Both the position numbers and the translations under genes were made by a program. A stretch of 64,000 nt of DNA from Luteibacter sp. (GTDB lineage Bacteria > Pseudomonadota > Gammaproteobacteria > Xanthomonadales > Rhodanobacteraceae): the NCBI RefSeq assembly GCF_009912395.1, contig NZ_WNDO01000023.1, positions 28,544-92,543 of the forward strand, read 5' to 3'. The notes under the pieces are model-generated. The model was not told the origin of the DNA. It did no database searches and worked only from the letters and a program-made list of their open reading frames with translations. Position 1 is the stretch's first letter; each line of letters opens with the position of its first letter. Below are positions 48,152-56,506 of this stretch, piece after piece.

Positions 48152-48439
48152 TCACGTCTCGATCAGTTTGCGCGCGATCTCCAGAAGCTTCGCCTGATTC
48201 GCCGCATGGACCTCTGGATGTAGTGGCTGCAGTTGCAGCGAGTAAAGCTTCCGCGTGTTGGCCCAGCCGACGGTCACGAGAGTGCGTCCCGATGCATCGC
48301 GTGCCGTCTTGGCGGTGCCTGGCTGGCCATTGACCTCGATATTCACCCACTCCTTGATCATGGTGACGGATTCCTTCCCGGCGGAATGATCGGTTTCATT
48401 GAGGATCACGAGGCCAAGTGGATGTTGGGGATGCCCTCG
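48152..48439 (-). pseudogene. Remnant of a gene paralogous to the 265-residue exported protein
   Basis: Read on the minus strand, this fragment (from about HPLGLVILNETD to the end LEIARKLIET) aligns over some 70 residues with the C terminus of the protein encoded at 48947-49744. About 40% are identical by hand alignment; shared blocks include GQPG/GYPG, VGW/LGW and LQPLH/LQPLD. Only the last third of the protein is present. The frame is closed by a TAG at 48490-48488 and has no signal peptide or ATG, only a GTG at 48409. It is oriented opposite to its paralogue. A short functional protein starting at that GTG cannot be excluded. Confidence 0.65.
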
Positions 48440-48535
48440 CCGAATCTCGGTGGGGCTCGCCCTGGAGGGGTGTCTACCTGCCTCCTGCTATCCGTATCGG
48501 GTATCGCCTGCATTTAAACCGGCTCGTGCTGCATA

Positions 48536-48572
48536 CCTTGATCGATGTCCGGATGCCGGACGTCAATCAAGG
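48536..48572 (+). promoter_or_regulatory. Hairpin that would bury the ribosome site of the 121-residue exported protein gene
   Basis: Arms CCTTGATCGATGTCCGG and CCGGACGTCAATCAAGG pair over 17 positions with one mismatch and one wobble, around the loop ATG. The right arm contains AAGG of the AAGGA ribosome site 7 bases before the ATG at 48580. It could be a translational switch or an operator. Confidence 0.5.
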
Positions 48573-48579
48573 ATGCGAT

Positions 48580-48945
48580 ATGCATCGAACACGAATGGGT
48601 TGTTTGGCGGCGCTTCTGTTTTTCGTATCTGCAGATGCCTCGGCGGCCATCAAGTGGCTGAGCCGTGCCAATTGCGTTGGCGGCACGGTGAACGAATCGG
48701 TCACCTATGATCGTCCTCAGTTGAAGACGCACTTCATGTACACCGAAAGTCATCACGTGGGCTTTGGGGCCGTTGGCGGGCACGTTGTGACCGCGCCCTG
48801 GAATGTGACGTGGCGTTCCTATGCCGGGGACATCGGTGACGTATCCAGGAATACCGTCAGGGGAGTTCATGTGTTTGGGGACAATCTTCGCTTTCTGGCT
48901 ACCGAGTACACGATCGCAACCGATTGCAACCTGAGGGAGTGGTGA
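48580..48945 (+). CDS. Small exported protein of unknown function
   Basis: I do not recognise this 121-residue protein. It has a signal peptide (MHRTRMGCLAALLFFVSADA, cleavage near ASA-AI). The mature part has two cysteines (ANCVGGT and TDCNLREW) that could form a disulfide. Its composition suggests a compact beta-rich domain. An AAGGA site lies 7 bases before the ATG, partly inside a hairpin. It is followed 1 bp later by a second exported-protein gene, so the pair is an operon. Base composition is visibly less GC-rich than kup and ruvB, suggesting acquisition. Confidence 0.75.
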   Translation: MHRTRMGCLAALLFFVSADASAAIKWLSRANCVGGTVNESVTYDRPQLKTHFMYTESHHVGFGAVGGHVVTAPWNVTWRSYAGDIGDVSRNTVRGVHVFGDNLRFLATEYTIATDCNLREW

Positions 48946-48946
48946 C

Positions 48947-49744
48947 ATGACGAACTTGAAGTTGAAAGCATGTCTCGGCCTTGCATGCGTTGCCTTGGGC
49001 TCCGCGACGGCGAATGCGGGTGAAGAACCATCGGTGGCCGACCTTGCGCAGATGTCTCCCCAGAGTGTTCATCAGGCGCAGGAAGACGGGGTCGACATGA
49101 AGCGCATTTCCGCCCTGTCGGGAGTCCACATCCTTTCGCTGGATGAATCGCCTTACGTCGGATTGTTGGCGGAACAGATTCGCAGGGAGCTTGCCGAGCA
49201 AGAGGCGTCCGGCGCGGCCAGCGTATCGGCAGCCGAGGTGCGTGACCTTCGCAAGGAATCCCGGCGTATCCGGCGCTCCACGGTCGAAGGCCGGAACGGG
49301 GGAACGTTCGGTCGATCGATCTCAGATATTCGGTCTCAATTGCATTACGAGCCGATTTCGATTTCAGGGAGTGTGCTGGACGGCGTTCCCCTAACGGACA
49401 TCGCGACATCCGGAGGACTCCAGGACGGCCGCTGGACGGGAACGATGCGATCCTGGGATGTCCCCGCCCTGGGCTTCATCGAATTGAGCGAGTACGAATA
49501 CAAGGGCGGCGGAGGATCGATCACCCTCGTCAAGGAGACCCTCAACGTCGATATTCATGGATATCCAGGGGCACTGAAGGTGTCTCGGTCCGATGATGGG
49601 GTAACCATCCTTTCGTTGGGTTGGGTCACGGATCGCTCCGTTTACCGGCTGGATCTGCAACCATTGGACCATCAGCAGGTGCAAGCCAATCGAGATGCGT
49701 TGCTGGCTGTGGCCAGGGCACTCGGCGGCGCAGCAGACGACTGA
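48947..49744 (+). CDS. Exported protein of unknown function (265 residues)
   Basis: I do not recognise a family. The protein has a signal peptide (MTNLKLKACLGLACVALGSA, cleavage after ANA) and a helical, Glu/Arg-rich middle (LLAEQIRRELAEQEASGAAS). Its C-terminal domain (from about IATSGGLQDGRWTG to QPLDHQQVQANRDAL) also occurs as a remnant on the opposite strand at 48152-48439. The ATG at 48947 lies 1 bp after the preceding stop and has GGGAG upstream. No catalytic motif is evident. The pair with the 121-residue exported protein suggests two envelope or secreted components acting together. Confidence 0.78.
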   Translation: MTNLKLKACLGLACVALGSATANAGEEPSVADLAQMSPQSVHQAQEDGVDMKRISALSGVHILSLDESPYVGLLAEQIRRELAEQEASGAASVSAAEVRDLRKESRRIRRSTVEGRNGGTFGRSISDIRSQLHYEPISISGSVLDGVPLTDIATSGGLQDGRWTGTMRSWDVPALGFIELSEYEYKGGGGSITLVKETLNVDIHGYPGALKVSRSDDGVTILSLGWVTDRSVYRLDLQPLDHQQVQANRDALLAVARALGGAADD

Positions 49745-49770
49745 GATACCGAGCCGTTGCAAGAGCGTAC

Positions 49771-49880
49771 CCTGCGTGCACGCGCTGTCGCGCGCAGGGT
49801 GCGCCATCATAGGGCCGGACACACAGGTCGAAATCCAAAAGAGCATCGCGCGCGCCTGTAGGAGCGCGCTTGCGCGCGAT
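49771..49880. repeat. Diverged hairpin and REP half unit upstream of ruvB
   Basis: ACCCTGCG and CGCGCAGGGT form a loose hairpin near 49771-49802. A single REP arm TGTAGGAGCGCGCTTGCGCG starts at 49857 without its partner. It marks the right border of the kup-ruvB insert. Confidence 0.6.
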
Positions 49881-49902
49881 CCGGCCATGCCATAATGCAG
49901 GT

Positions 49903-50943
49903 ATGTCCGACCATCGCATCATTTCTTCCGCCGCCGCCATGGACGACGAGGCGCTGGAAGCCAGCATCCGCCCCAAGCGTCTTGCCGAATACCTTGGCCA
50001 GAAGGCGGTGCGCGAGCAGATGGCCATCTATATCGAGGCGGCCCGGCGACGGGGTGGGGCGCTGGACCACGTGTTGATCTTCGGGCCTCCGGGCCTGGGC
50101 AAGACCACGCTGTCCCATGTCATCGCCAACGAGCTGGGCGTCAACGTCCGCTCCACGTCGGGTCCGGTGCTCGAGCGCGCCGGCGACCTCGCCGCGCTGC
50201 TGACCAACCTCGAGGCGAACGACGTTCTTTTCGTCGACGAGATCCACCGTCTGTCGCCCGTGGTGGAGGAAGTGCTCTATCCGGCGATGGAAGACTTCCA
50301 GATCGACATCATGATCGGCGAGGGCCCCGCGGCCCGCTCGATCAAGCTCGACCTGCCGCCGTTCACCCTGATCGGCGCGACGACCCGCGCCGGCATGCTC
50401 ACGGGACCGCTGCGCGACCGCTTCGGCATCATCCAGCGCCTGGAGTTCTACAGCGTGGACGAGCTGGCGGCGATCGTCCGCCGCGCGGCCCGGATCATCG
50501 GCGTCGATTGCGACGTGGACGGCGCCCTGGAAATCGCCCGGCGCTCGCGGGGCACGCCCCGCATCGCCAACCGACTGCTGCGCCGGGTCCGCGACTACGC
50601 GGAAGTGCGCGGCGACGGCCGCATCACCTACGAGATGGCCAGCGCCGCCACCGACATGCTGCGGATCGACGCGGAGGGCGTGGACGACCTCGATCGCCGC
50701 CTCCTGGGCACCATCATCGAAAGTTTCGACGGGGGCCCGGTCGGCGTGGAGTCACTGGCCGCCGCCCTCAGCGAGGACCGTGGCACGTTGGAAGACGTGG
50801 TCGAGCCGTACCTGATCCAGCAAGGTTTTCTGGTCCGCACGGCGCGGGGCCGCATGGCCACGGCCAAGGCCTGGCGCCACCTGGGGCTGAATCCGCCGCC
50901 GCGGCAGGCCGCCACGCCCGACCTGTTCCCGGGCGGGTCATGA
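49903..50943 (+). CDS. ruvB: Holliday-junction branch-migration ATPase RuvB
   Basis: RuvB is a hexameric AAA+ motor that drives branch migration with RuvA. The 346-residue protein starts [20 protein letters not shown]; the longer frame begins inside a REP arm and is rejected. Walker A GPPGLGKT is at residues 61-68, Walker B is in [16 protein letters not shown], sensor 1 is in [20 protein letters not shown], and the C-terminal winged helix has [14 protein letters not shown]. Its stop overlaps ybgC by 4 bp. Confidence 0.96.
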   Translation: MSDHRIISSAAAMDDEALEASIRPKRLAEYLGQKAVREQMAIYIEAARRRGGALDHVLIFGPPGLGKTTLSHVIANELGVNVRSTSGPVLERAGDLAALLTNLEANDVLFVDEIHRLSPVVEEVLYPAMEDFQIDIMIGEGPAARSIKLDLPPFTLIGATTRAGMLTGPLRDRFGIIQRLEFYSVDELAAIVRRAARIIGVDCDVDGALEIARRSRGTPRIANRLLRRVRDYAEVRGDGRITYEMASAATDMLRIDAEGVDDLDRRLLGTIIESFDGGPVGVESLAAALSEDRGTLEDVVEPYLIQQGFLVRTARGRMATAKAWRHLGLNPPPRQAATPDLFPGGS

Positions 50944-51329
50944 GCGCCTTCACCTGGCCCATCCGCATCTACTGGGAAGACACCGACGCCGGCGGCCTGG
51001 TCTACCACGCGAACTTCGTCGCCTATCTGGAACGGGGCCGCACCGAATGGCTGCGCGCCCAGGGTCTGGACCAGTCCAGCATCCGCGAGACGACCCGCCT
51101 GGCCTTCGTGGTCCGGGACATGCACCTGGATTTCCATGCGCCGGGCCGTCTGGATGATGAACTCCTGGTAAGCGTAACCGTCAAAGAGACGCGCTCTGCC
51201 AGTATCCTGTTCAGCCAGGACATCGTCCGTGGGGAAACCCTCCTGGTCCATGCCGAGGTACGCGTCGCGATGGTCAATCTCGACACGATGCACCCGGCAA
51301 AGATCCCGGCCGGTCTGTTTCCCTCCTGA
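50940..51329 (+). CDS. ybgC: Tol-Pal-associated acyl-CoA thioesterase
   Basis: This hotdog-fold thioesterase of 129 residues has the 4-hydroxybenzoyl-CoA-thioesterase-type active site [20 protein letters not shown] (catalytic Asp). AAA-independent and cytoplasmic, it is conserved at the head of tol-pal operons and thought to act in lipid metabolism linked to the envelope. It overlaps ruvB by 4 bp and precedes tolQ by 51 bp. Confidence 0.93.
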   Translation: MSAFTWPIRIYWEDTDAGGLVYHANFVAYLERGRTEWLRAQGLDQSSIRETTRLAFVVRDMHLDFHAPGRLDDELLVSVTVKETRSASILFSQDIVRGETLLVHAEVRVAMVNLDTMHPAKIPAGLFPS

Positions 51330-51380
51330 TTTCCCCAAAACACTTAAGCCCTTGATATTCCGGCGGAGAGCCTTCTTGCG

Positions 51381-52064
51381 ATGAACGGTGGACTCAATAT
51401 TTTCAAGCTGGTCGCGGAAGCGAGCCTGCCCGTACAGCTGGTCATGCTGCTCCTGCTGGGCTTCTCGTTCCTGTCGTGGGTGATCATCATCCGCAAGTTC
51501 AACCAGCTGAAGCAGGCCCATACCAACGCCGAGGCCTTCGAAGACCGCTTCTGGTCCGGCGCCGACCTGGCCGCCCTGTTCCGTGAAGTGGGCAACCGCG
51601 AAGGCCAGCACGGCATGGAGAACATTTTCGAGGCCGGCTTCCGCGAGTTCGCCCGCCAGCGTCAGCGTCGTGTCACCGATGCCAATCGCGTCATGGAAGG
51701 CTCGGAGCGAGCCATGCGCGTTGCCGGCACCCGCGAGATCGGCAAGCTGGAGTCCAACCTCGAATTCCTCGCCAACGTCGGCTCGATCAGCCCGTACATC
51801 GGCCTGTTCGGTACGGTGTGGGGCATCATGGGCGCCTTCCAGGGCCTGGGCGAGATGAAGGACGTCACCATTTCCGTGGTCGCCCCGCACATCTCCGAAG
51901 CGCTGATCGCCACGGCCATGGGCCTGTTCGCCGCGATCCCGGCCGTGTGGGCGTACAACCGTTACGCCAACAAGGTCGAGCGGATCGCCTCGCGCTACGA
52001 GGTCTTCCAGGAAGAATTCTCCTCGGTGCTGCAGCGCCAGATCCACACCGACGACGCGGCCTGA
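51381..52064 (+). CDS. tolQ: Tol-Pal system proton-channel subunit TolQ
   Basis: TolQ is an MotA/ExbB-type inner-membrane protein. The 227-residue protein has three transmembrane helices: LVMLLLLGFSFLSWVIIIRK near the N terminus, then NVGSISPYIGLFGTVWGIMG and ALIATAMGLFAAIPAVWAYN. With TolR it uses proton-motive force to energise TolA. It lies 15 bp before tolR. Confidence 0.95.
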   Translation: MNGGLNIFKLVAEASLPVQLVMLLLLGFSFLSWVIIIRKFNQLKQAHTNAEAFEDRFWSGADLAALFREVGNREGQHGMENIFEAGFREFARQRQRRVTDANRVMEGSERAMRVAGTREIGKLESNLEFLANVGSISPYIGLFGTVWGIMGAFQGLGEMKDVTISVVAPHISEALIATAMGLFAAIPAVWAYNRYANKVERIASRYEVFQEEFSSVLQRQIHTDDAA

Positions 52065-52079
52065 GCCGGAGCGTAAGCA

Positions 52080-52523
52080 ATGCGCACTTCCTACCGCCGT
52101 CAGAAGCGGAAGCTCAAGTCCGAGATCAACGTCGTGCCGTACATCGACGTGATGCTCGTGCTGCTGATCATCTTCATGGTCACCACGCCGATGATGAATC
52201 TCGGCGTGGACATCCAGCTTCCGCAGACCAATGCCAAGTCCTTGCAGGACAAGAAGGATCCGATCGTCGTCTCGGTCGACGAGAACGGTCAGATCTACCT
52301 CACCGCCAACGGCACCAAGCGCGAGCCGGTGAGCGAGGACGAGTTCCGCAAGAAGGTCACCGCGTTCCACGACGCCAACCCCGAGCTGCAGGTGCTGGTC
52401 GCGGGTGACCAGCGCGTGGGCTACGGCAAGGTGTATTCGATCCTCCCGATCCTCCAGGAAGCGGGCGTCTCCAAGATCGGCCTGATGAGCCAGCCGCAGT
52501 CCGCGCAGAATGGAAAACCGTAA
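52080..52523 (+). CDS. tolR: Tol-Pal system subunit TolR
   Basis: TolR is an ExbD/MotB-type protein of 147 residues with one transmembrane helix containing the essential Asp (NVVPYIDVMLVLLIIFMVTT). A periplasmic domain ends in GYGKVYSILPILQEAGVSKI. The tolA start lies inside its last codons (14-bp overlap). Confidence 0.95.
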   Translation: MRTSYRRQKRKLKSEINVVPYIDVMLVLLIIFMVTTPMMNLGVDIQLPQTNAKSLQDKKDPIVVSVDENGQIYLTANGTKREPVSEDEFRKKVTAFHDANPELQVLVAGDQRVGYGKVYSILPILQEAGVSKIGLMSQPQSAQNGKP

Positions 52524-53451
52524 CGGTACCCCGCGCGCGGTCGTCCTGGCCGCGCTCCTGCATCTCGGCATCGTGGCCTTCCTGGGCCTCGCGATCATTC
52601 CGTGCTCGGACTACGAGAAGTGGGCCGAGGCCATTGGCCTGCCTGCCGAGTGGAATCCGCTGAAGTGCCCGGCGCCGATCCAGCTGCCCGGCCAGATCAT
52701 CGAGGCCACGCTGATCGGTCCCACGGGCGCGCCGCCGCCGAAGCACACCCAGAAGCCGGTGCCCAACACGGTGCCCCCGCCGCCTGCCCAGCCTACGCCG
52801 ACCCCGCCGCAGCCCGAAAAGCCGAAGGTGGAGACGCTGCCGCCGCCGCCGAAGCAGCCTGACCTGAAGGACCAGGAAAAGGTCGTCGACGACGCCGTGC
52901 AGAAGGCCGAGGACGCCAAGAAGCTTCAGGAAGAGAAACAGCGTCAGCGGCAGGCCGAGCTGGACGCCCAGCAGGAAGAAAAAAAGAAGGAAAAGCAGAA
53001 GCAGATCGACGAGATCTTCAAGCAGCTCGACGCCGCCAAGTCGCAGACGAAGCAGGCCGACGCCAAGAAGAAGCAGGCCGATCAGCAGCTGAAGGACCTC
53101 CAGAACGCCAAGGACGACGGGCGCGAGGACCTGCCGTACGCCGATAAGGTCCAGACCGGCCAGAACGGCAAGGACAACAGCAAGCAGGCGGCCTACATCG
53201 CGGCGATCCAGAACGCGGTGACACCGAACTGGCTGCGTCCGGACAACACCCCGGCCGCAGCGTGCATCGTCCATATCGTGCAGATCCCGGGTGGCCAGGT
53301 ACTCAGTGCCAAGGCCGACTCCAGCTGTCCGTACGATGCGGCGGGCAAGGCCTCCATCGAGAACGCCGTGTTGCGCGCGCAGCCCTTGCCGTACCAGGGC
53401 TTCGAGGATGTCTTCCAGCGCAACCTCACCTTCACGTTCAGGCCGCAATGA
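52510..53451 (+). CDS. tolA: Tol-Pal system protein TolA
   Basis: TolA spans the periplasm and links TolQR to Pal and TolB. The 313-residue protein has an N-terminal transmembrane helix (AVVLAALLHLGIVAFLGLAI), a Pro-rich stretch (about 85-115, PPKHTQKPVPNTVPPPPAQP) and a Lys/Gln/Glu/Ala-rich helix (about 120-205). Domain III at the C terminus has IQNAVTPNWLRPDN, two cysteines (AACIVHIV, ADSSCPYD) and LTFTFRPQ. It is shorter than the E. coli protein. Confidence 0.92.
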   Translation: MENRNGTPRAVVLAALLHLGIVAFLGLAIIPCSDYEKWAEAIGLPAEWNPLKCPAPIQLPGQIIEATLIGPTGAPPPKHTQKPVPNTVPPPPAQPTPTPPQPEKPKVETLPPPPKQPDLKDQEKVVDDAVQKAEDAKKLQEEKQRQRQAELDAQQEEKKKEKQKQIDEIFKQLDAAKSQTKQADAKKKQADQQLKDLQNAKDDGREDLPYADKVQTGQNGKDNSKQAAYIAAIQNAVTPNWLRPDNTPAAACIVHIVQIPGGQVLSAKADSSCPYDAAGKASIENAVLRAQPLPYQGFEDVFQRNLTFTFRPQ

Positions 53452-53563
53452 TGCAAGACGCCCCGCCTTGGGCATGGTCCTGGGCGGGGCGGTTCAGACT
53501 AGGGTCACGCTCCAAGCGGCCCCCGCGTTAAGATTCCGTCGCCGTCCCCTCATCCAGGTCGCA

Positions 53564-54892
53564 ATGAACCCGCCCATGCGTAGAACGCTCTCCCGACTCG
53601 TCATCCTCCTGGCCGCCTTGACCGCCTTCGTGGCCGGCCCCGCCGCCGCCCAGTCGCTCAACGTGGACATCGTGGGCGGCCTGAAGACGGCCACCCCGAT
53701 CGCCGTGGTGCCCTTCGCCCAGTCGGGTGGCGCACCGCTGCCGACCGACGTGGCCGACGTCATCCGCGCCGATTTCAACCGCTCCGGCAAGTTCCGCTCG
53801 CTGGACAAGAACGACATCGTCGAGACCCCGTCGCAGGGTTCGGACATCAAGTTCGCCACCTGGCGCCTGCTCAAGCAGGACTTCATCACCGTCGGCCGCA
53901 TCAACGACGCCGGCGGCGGCATGCTCAAGATCGACTACGAGCTGTGGGACGTGAACCGTCAGCAGAGCCTGCTCGCCCAGTCGTTCACCGCCCCGGCGGG
54001 TGACCTGCGTGGCGTGGCCCACCAGATCGCCGACCAGATCTACGAAAAGATCACTGGCGTCCGCGGCGCCTTCTGGACCCGCATCGCCTACGTGACCGCC
54101 GTCGGCACGGGCAACAACACCACCTATTCGCTGATCGTGGCCGACTCGGACGGCTTCAATCCGCAGACCGTGGCCCGCTCGCGCGAGTCGCTACTGTCGC
54201 CGGCCTGGTCGCCGGACGGCAGCAAGATCGCCTACGTCTCGTTCGAAAGCGGCAACTCGGCCGTCTACGTGCAGAACATCTCCACCGGCTCGCGTAGCCT
54301 GATCGCCTCGCACCCGAAGGGCATCAACAGCGCCCCGGCCTGGTCGCCGGACGGCAGCAAGCTGGCGGTGAGCCTGTCGTACGTGGGTAACCCGGAGATC
54401 TTCATCATCGACGTCGCCAGCCACACCGAGACCCGGATCACCAACAACTTCGCGATCGACACCGAGCCGACCTTCACCCCGGACGGTCAAAGCATCATTT
54501 TCACCTCCGATCGTGCCGGCAAGCCGCAGCTCTACCAGACCTCGGTCGGCGGCGGAAACGCCACGCGGATCACCTTCCAGGGTGCCTTCAACGCCAGTGC
54601 CGCAGTGAGCTACGACGGTAAGCAGATTGCGATGGTGCAGGGCAACGGGAACGTGTATCGTATCGCCATCATGGACCGTAGCCTGGGTGGCCAGGTGCGT
54701 TTCGTCTCGCCCGGTAACGTGGACGATTCGCCCAGCTTCGCCCCTAACGCGAGCATGCTGCTGTATGCGGCATCGCAGGGTACGCGTGGCGTCCTGTATG
54801 CGGTTTCGGCAGACGGTGCCGTACGTCAACGCCTGGTCCTCGCGGACGGCGACGTGCGCGAGCCGGCCTGGGGGCCCTACCGACAGCGTTGA
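53564..54892 (+). CDS. tolB: Tol-Pal system periplasmic protein TolB
   Basis: TolB is a periplasmic beta-propeller protein that binds Pal. Of 442 residues, the signal peptide lies in RTLSRLVILLAALTAFVA, with cleavage after AAAQ-SL-like sequence. A small alpha/beta domain (IAVVPFAQSGG) precedes the six-bladed propeller with repeated SPAWSPDGSKIAYVS-type blades (SAPAWSPDGSKLAVS, EPTFTPDGQSIIFTSDR). I chose the ATG at 53564 (MNPPMRRTL) with AGG upstream; the next ATG at 53576 is possible. A terminator follows before pal. Confidence 0.94.
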   Translation: MNPPMRRTLSRLVILLAALTAFVAGPAAAQSLNVDIVGGLKTATPIAVVPFAQSGGAPLPTDVADVIRADFNRSGKFRSLDKNDIVETPSQGSDIKFATWRLLKQDFITVGRINDAGGGMLKIDYELWDVNRQQSLLAQSFTAPAGDLRGVAHQIADQIYEKITGVRGAFWTRIAYVTAVGTGNNTTYSLIVADSDGFNPQTVARSRESLLSPAWSPDGSKIAYVSFESGNSAVYVQNISTGSRSLIASHPKGINSAPAWSPDGSKLAVSLSYVGNPEIFIIDVASHTETRITNNFAIDTEPTFTPDGQSIIFTSDRAGKPQLYQTSVGGGNATRITFQGAFNASAAVSYDGKQIAMVQGNGNVYRIAIMDRSLGGQVRFVSPGNVDDSPSFAPNASMLLYAASQGTRGVLYAVSADGAVRQRLVLADGDVREPAWGPYRQR

Positions 54893-54934
54893 GGGCGCGC
54901 CCGCAAGGGCAGCGACCTTGACAACGTCCCAGGG

Positions 54935-54961
54935 AAGGGCGCGGATCGTTCCGCGCCTTTT
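54935..54961 (+). terminator. Rho-independent terminator between tolB and pal
   Basis: Stem GGCGCGGA / TCCGCGCC (54938-54957, loop TCGT), extendable by three weaker pairs, is followed by TTTT. It implies that pal and cpoB also have a separate promoter in the 185 bp that follow. Confidence 0.75.
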
Positions 54962-55146
54962 CTGCGGACGAACGAATGAAGGAACACCCGGCGGCCGCCT
55001 TCCGGCGGTCGACGGAACGAAGGCGTAGGGTGCGGGACAGCGCCCCGTCAGCGTGGATGTAAGTAGAAAAACAGCCGGACAACCGGCGGTGTCTGTCCCG
55101 AAACCGTAAATCGACTGTCGGAACTCAACTGTTGAAGGAACGTCCC

Positions 55147-55656
55147 ATGAACAAGACCGTTACCATCACCCTGGCCGCCCTGCTCTGCGTGGGCGCGGTC
55201 GCTTGCTCCAAGAAGCAGGTCAAGACCCCGCCGGCACAGCCGTCGGAGCCGGTCACCCAGACCCAGCAGCCCACCAACGACGGCAAGTACCAGCCGTCGG
55301 ATCTCGACACCGACGCTTGCCTGCGCCAGCGCGTTGTCTACTTCGACTTCGACAAGAACGACGTCAAGCCGGAGTTCCAGCAGATCATCGCTTGCCACGC
55401 CAAGTACCTGCGTGACCGTCCGCAGTCGGCCATGACCCTCGAGGGCAATACCGACGAGCGCGGCACCCGCGAGTACAACCTGGGCCTCGGCGAGCGTCGT
55501 GGCAATGCCGTGTCCAGCTCCCTCCAGGCTGCTGGCGGCTCGGCCAGCCAGGTCAACGTGACCAGCTACGGCAAGGAAAAGCCGGTCTGCCGTGAGCACA
55601 ACGAAGACTGCTGGTCCAAGAACCGTCGCGTCGAGATCGTGTACACCGCGAAGTAA
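55147..55656 (+). CDS. pal: Peptidoglycan-associated lipoprotein Pal
   Basis: Pal is an outer-membrane lipoprotein that anchors to peptidoglycan. The 169-residue protein has a lipoprotein signal with the lipobox Cys at residue 20 (LLCVGAVACS), a Pro/Gln/Thr linker, and an OmpA-like domain (VVYFDFDKNDVKPEFQ, LEGNTDERGTREYNLGLGER, NRRVEIVY). The ATG at 55147 has AAGGAA upstream. It lies 3 bp before cpoB. Confidence 0.96.
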   Translation: MNKTVTITLAALLCVGAVACSKKQVKTPPAQPSEPVTQTQQPTNDGKYQPSDLDTDACLRQRVVYFDFDKNDVKPEFQQIIACHAKYLRDRPQSAMTLEGNTDERGTREYNLGLGERRGNAVSSSLQAAGGSASQVNVTSYGKEKPVCREHNEDCWSKNRRVEIVYTAK

Positions 55657-55659
55657 GTA

Positions 55660-56502
55660 ATGAAGAAGACTCTGGCTAACAGTTTCACGGCCAGGCTTGG
55701 CGTGGCGGGCGCGATCGCGTCCGCCACGCTTTTTGCGCTGCCCGCCACCGCCCAGGATCGCCTCAGCCTCGCCGACCGCGTGTCGCGGCTCGAGCAGCAG
55801 AACCAGGCCAACGCCGGCACGACCACGCTGGTGAACCAGGTCAACGACCTGCAACAGCAGCTTGCCCAGCTCCAGGGGCAAATCGAAGAGCTGCAGCACC
55901 AGAACCAGCAGCTCCAGGAATCCCAGAAGGCGCAGTACGCGGACGTCGATTCGCGGCTGGGTCGTCTCGAAAAGGGCGGTGCTCCCGCGCCGCAGGCCGC
56001 CGCTCCGGCGCCTCAGGCGTCCGCGCCCGCTCCCGCCGCACCCTCTGCCCAGCAGCAGCCTGCCGCCGCCCAGGCGCCGGCCGCCGCCTCCAGCAGCCCG
56101 GGCCAGGCGTCGCCGGCCGAGCAGGCCGCCTACGATGCCGCGTTCAAGTCCCTGCGGGGTGGCGATTACGTCACTGCCTCGCGCGGCTTCCGCGACTTCC
56201 TCACCAAGTACCCGGATAGCCCGCTCGCTCCCAACGCCTATTATTGGCTGGGCGAGTCGTACTACGTGACCATGAACTACCCGGTGGCCATCGAGGCCTT
56301 CCAGCGGCTGGTCAAGAACTACCCGCAGAGCGAGAAGGTCTCCGACGGCCTGCTCAAGGTCGGTTATTGCCAGATCGAGCTGAAGCAGCAGGACGCCGCG
56401 ATCGCCACGCTCAAGCAGGTCACCACGAAGTATCCGGGCACCAAGGCCGCAGGCCTCGCACAGGAACGCCTGCGCCGCCTGCAGCGCCAGACGGCCAACT
56501 GA
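55660..56502 (+). CDS. cpoB: Cell-division coordinator CpoB (YbgF)
   Basis: CpoB is a periplasmic protein that couples outer-membrane constriction by Tol-Pal with peptidoglycan synthesis. The 280-residue protein has a signal peptide, a trimerising coiled coil (about 30-105, VSRLEQQNQANAGTTTLVNQ) and an Ala/Pro/Gln-rich linker. C-terminal tetratricopeptide repeats follow (AYDAAFKSLRGGDYVTASRG, NAYYWLGESYYVTMNYPVAI). It lies 3 bp after pal and 4 bp before queE. Confidence 0.94.
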   Translation: MKKTLANSFTARLGVAGAIASATLFALPATAQDRLSLADRVSRLEQQNQANAGTTTLVNQVNDLQQQLAQLQGQIEELQHQNQQLQESQKAQYADVDSRLGRLEKGGAPAPQAAAPAPQASAPAPAAPSAQQQPAAAQAPAAASSSPGQASPAEQAAYDAAFKSLRGGDYVTASRGFRDFLTKYPDSPLAPNAYYWLGESYYVTMNYPVAIEAFQRLVKNYPQSEKVSDGLLKVGYCQIELKQQDAAIATLKQVTTKYPGTKAAGLAQERLRRLQRQTAN

Positions 56503-56506
56503 TCCC

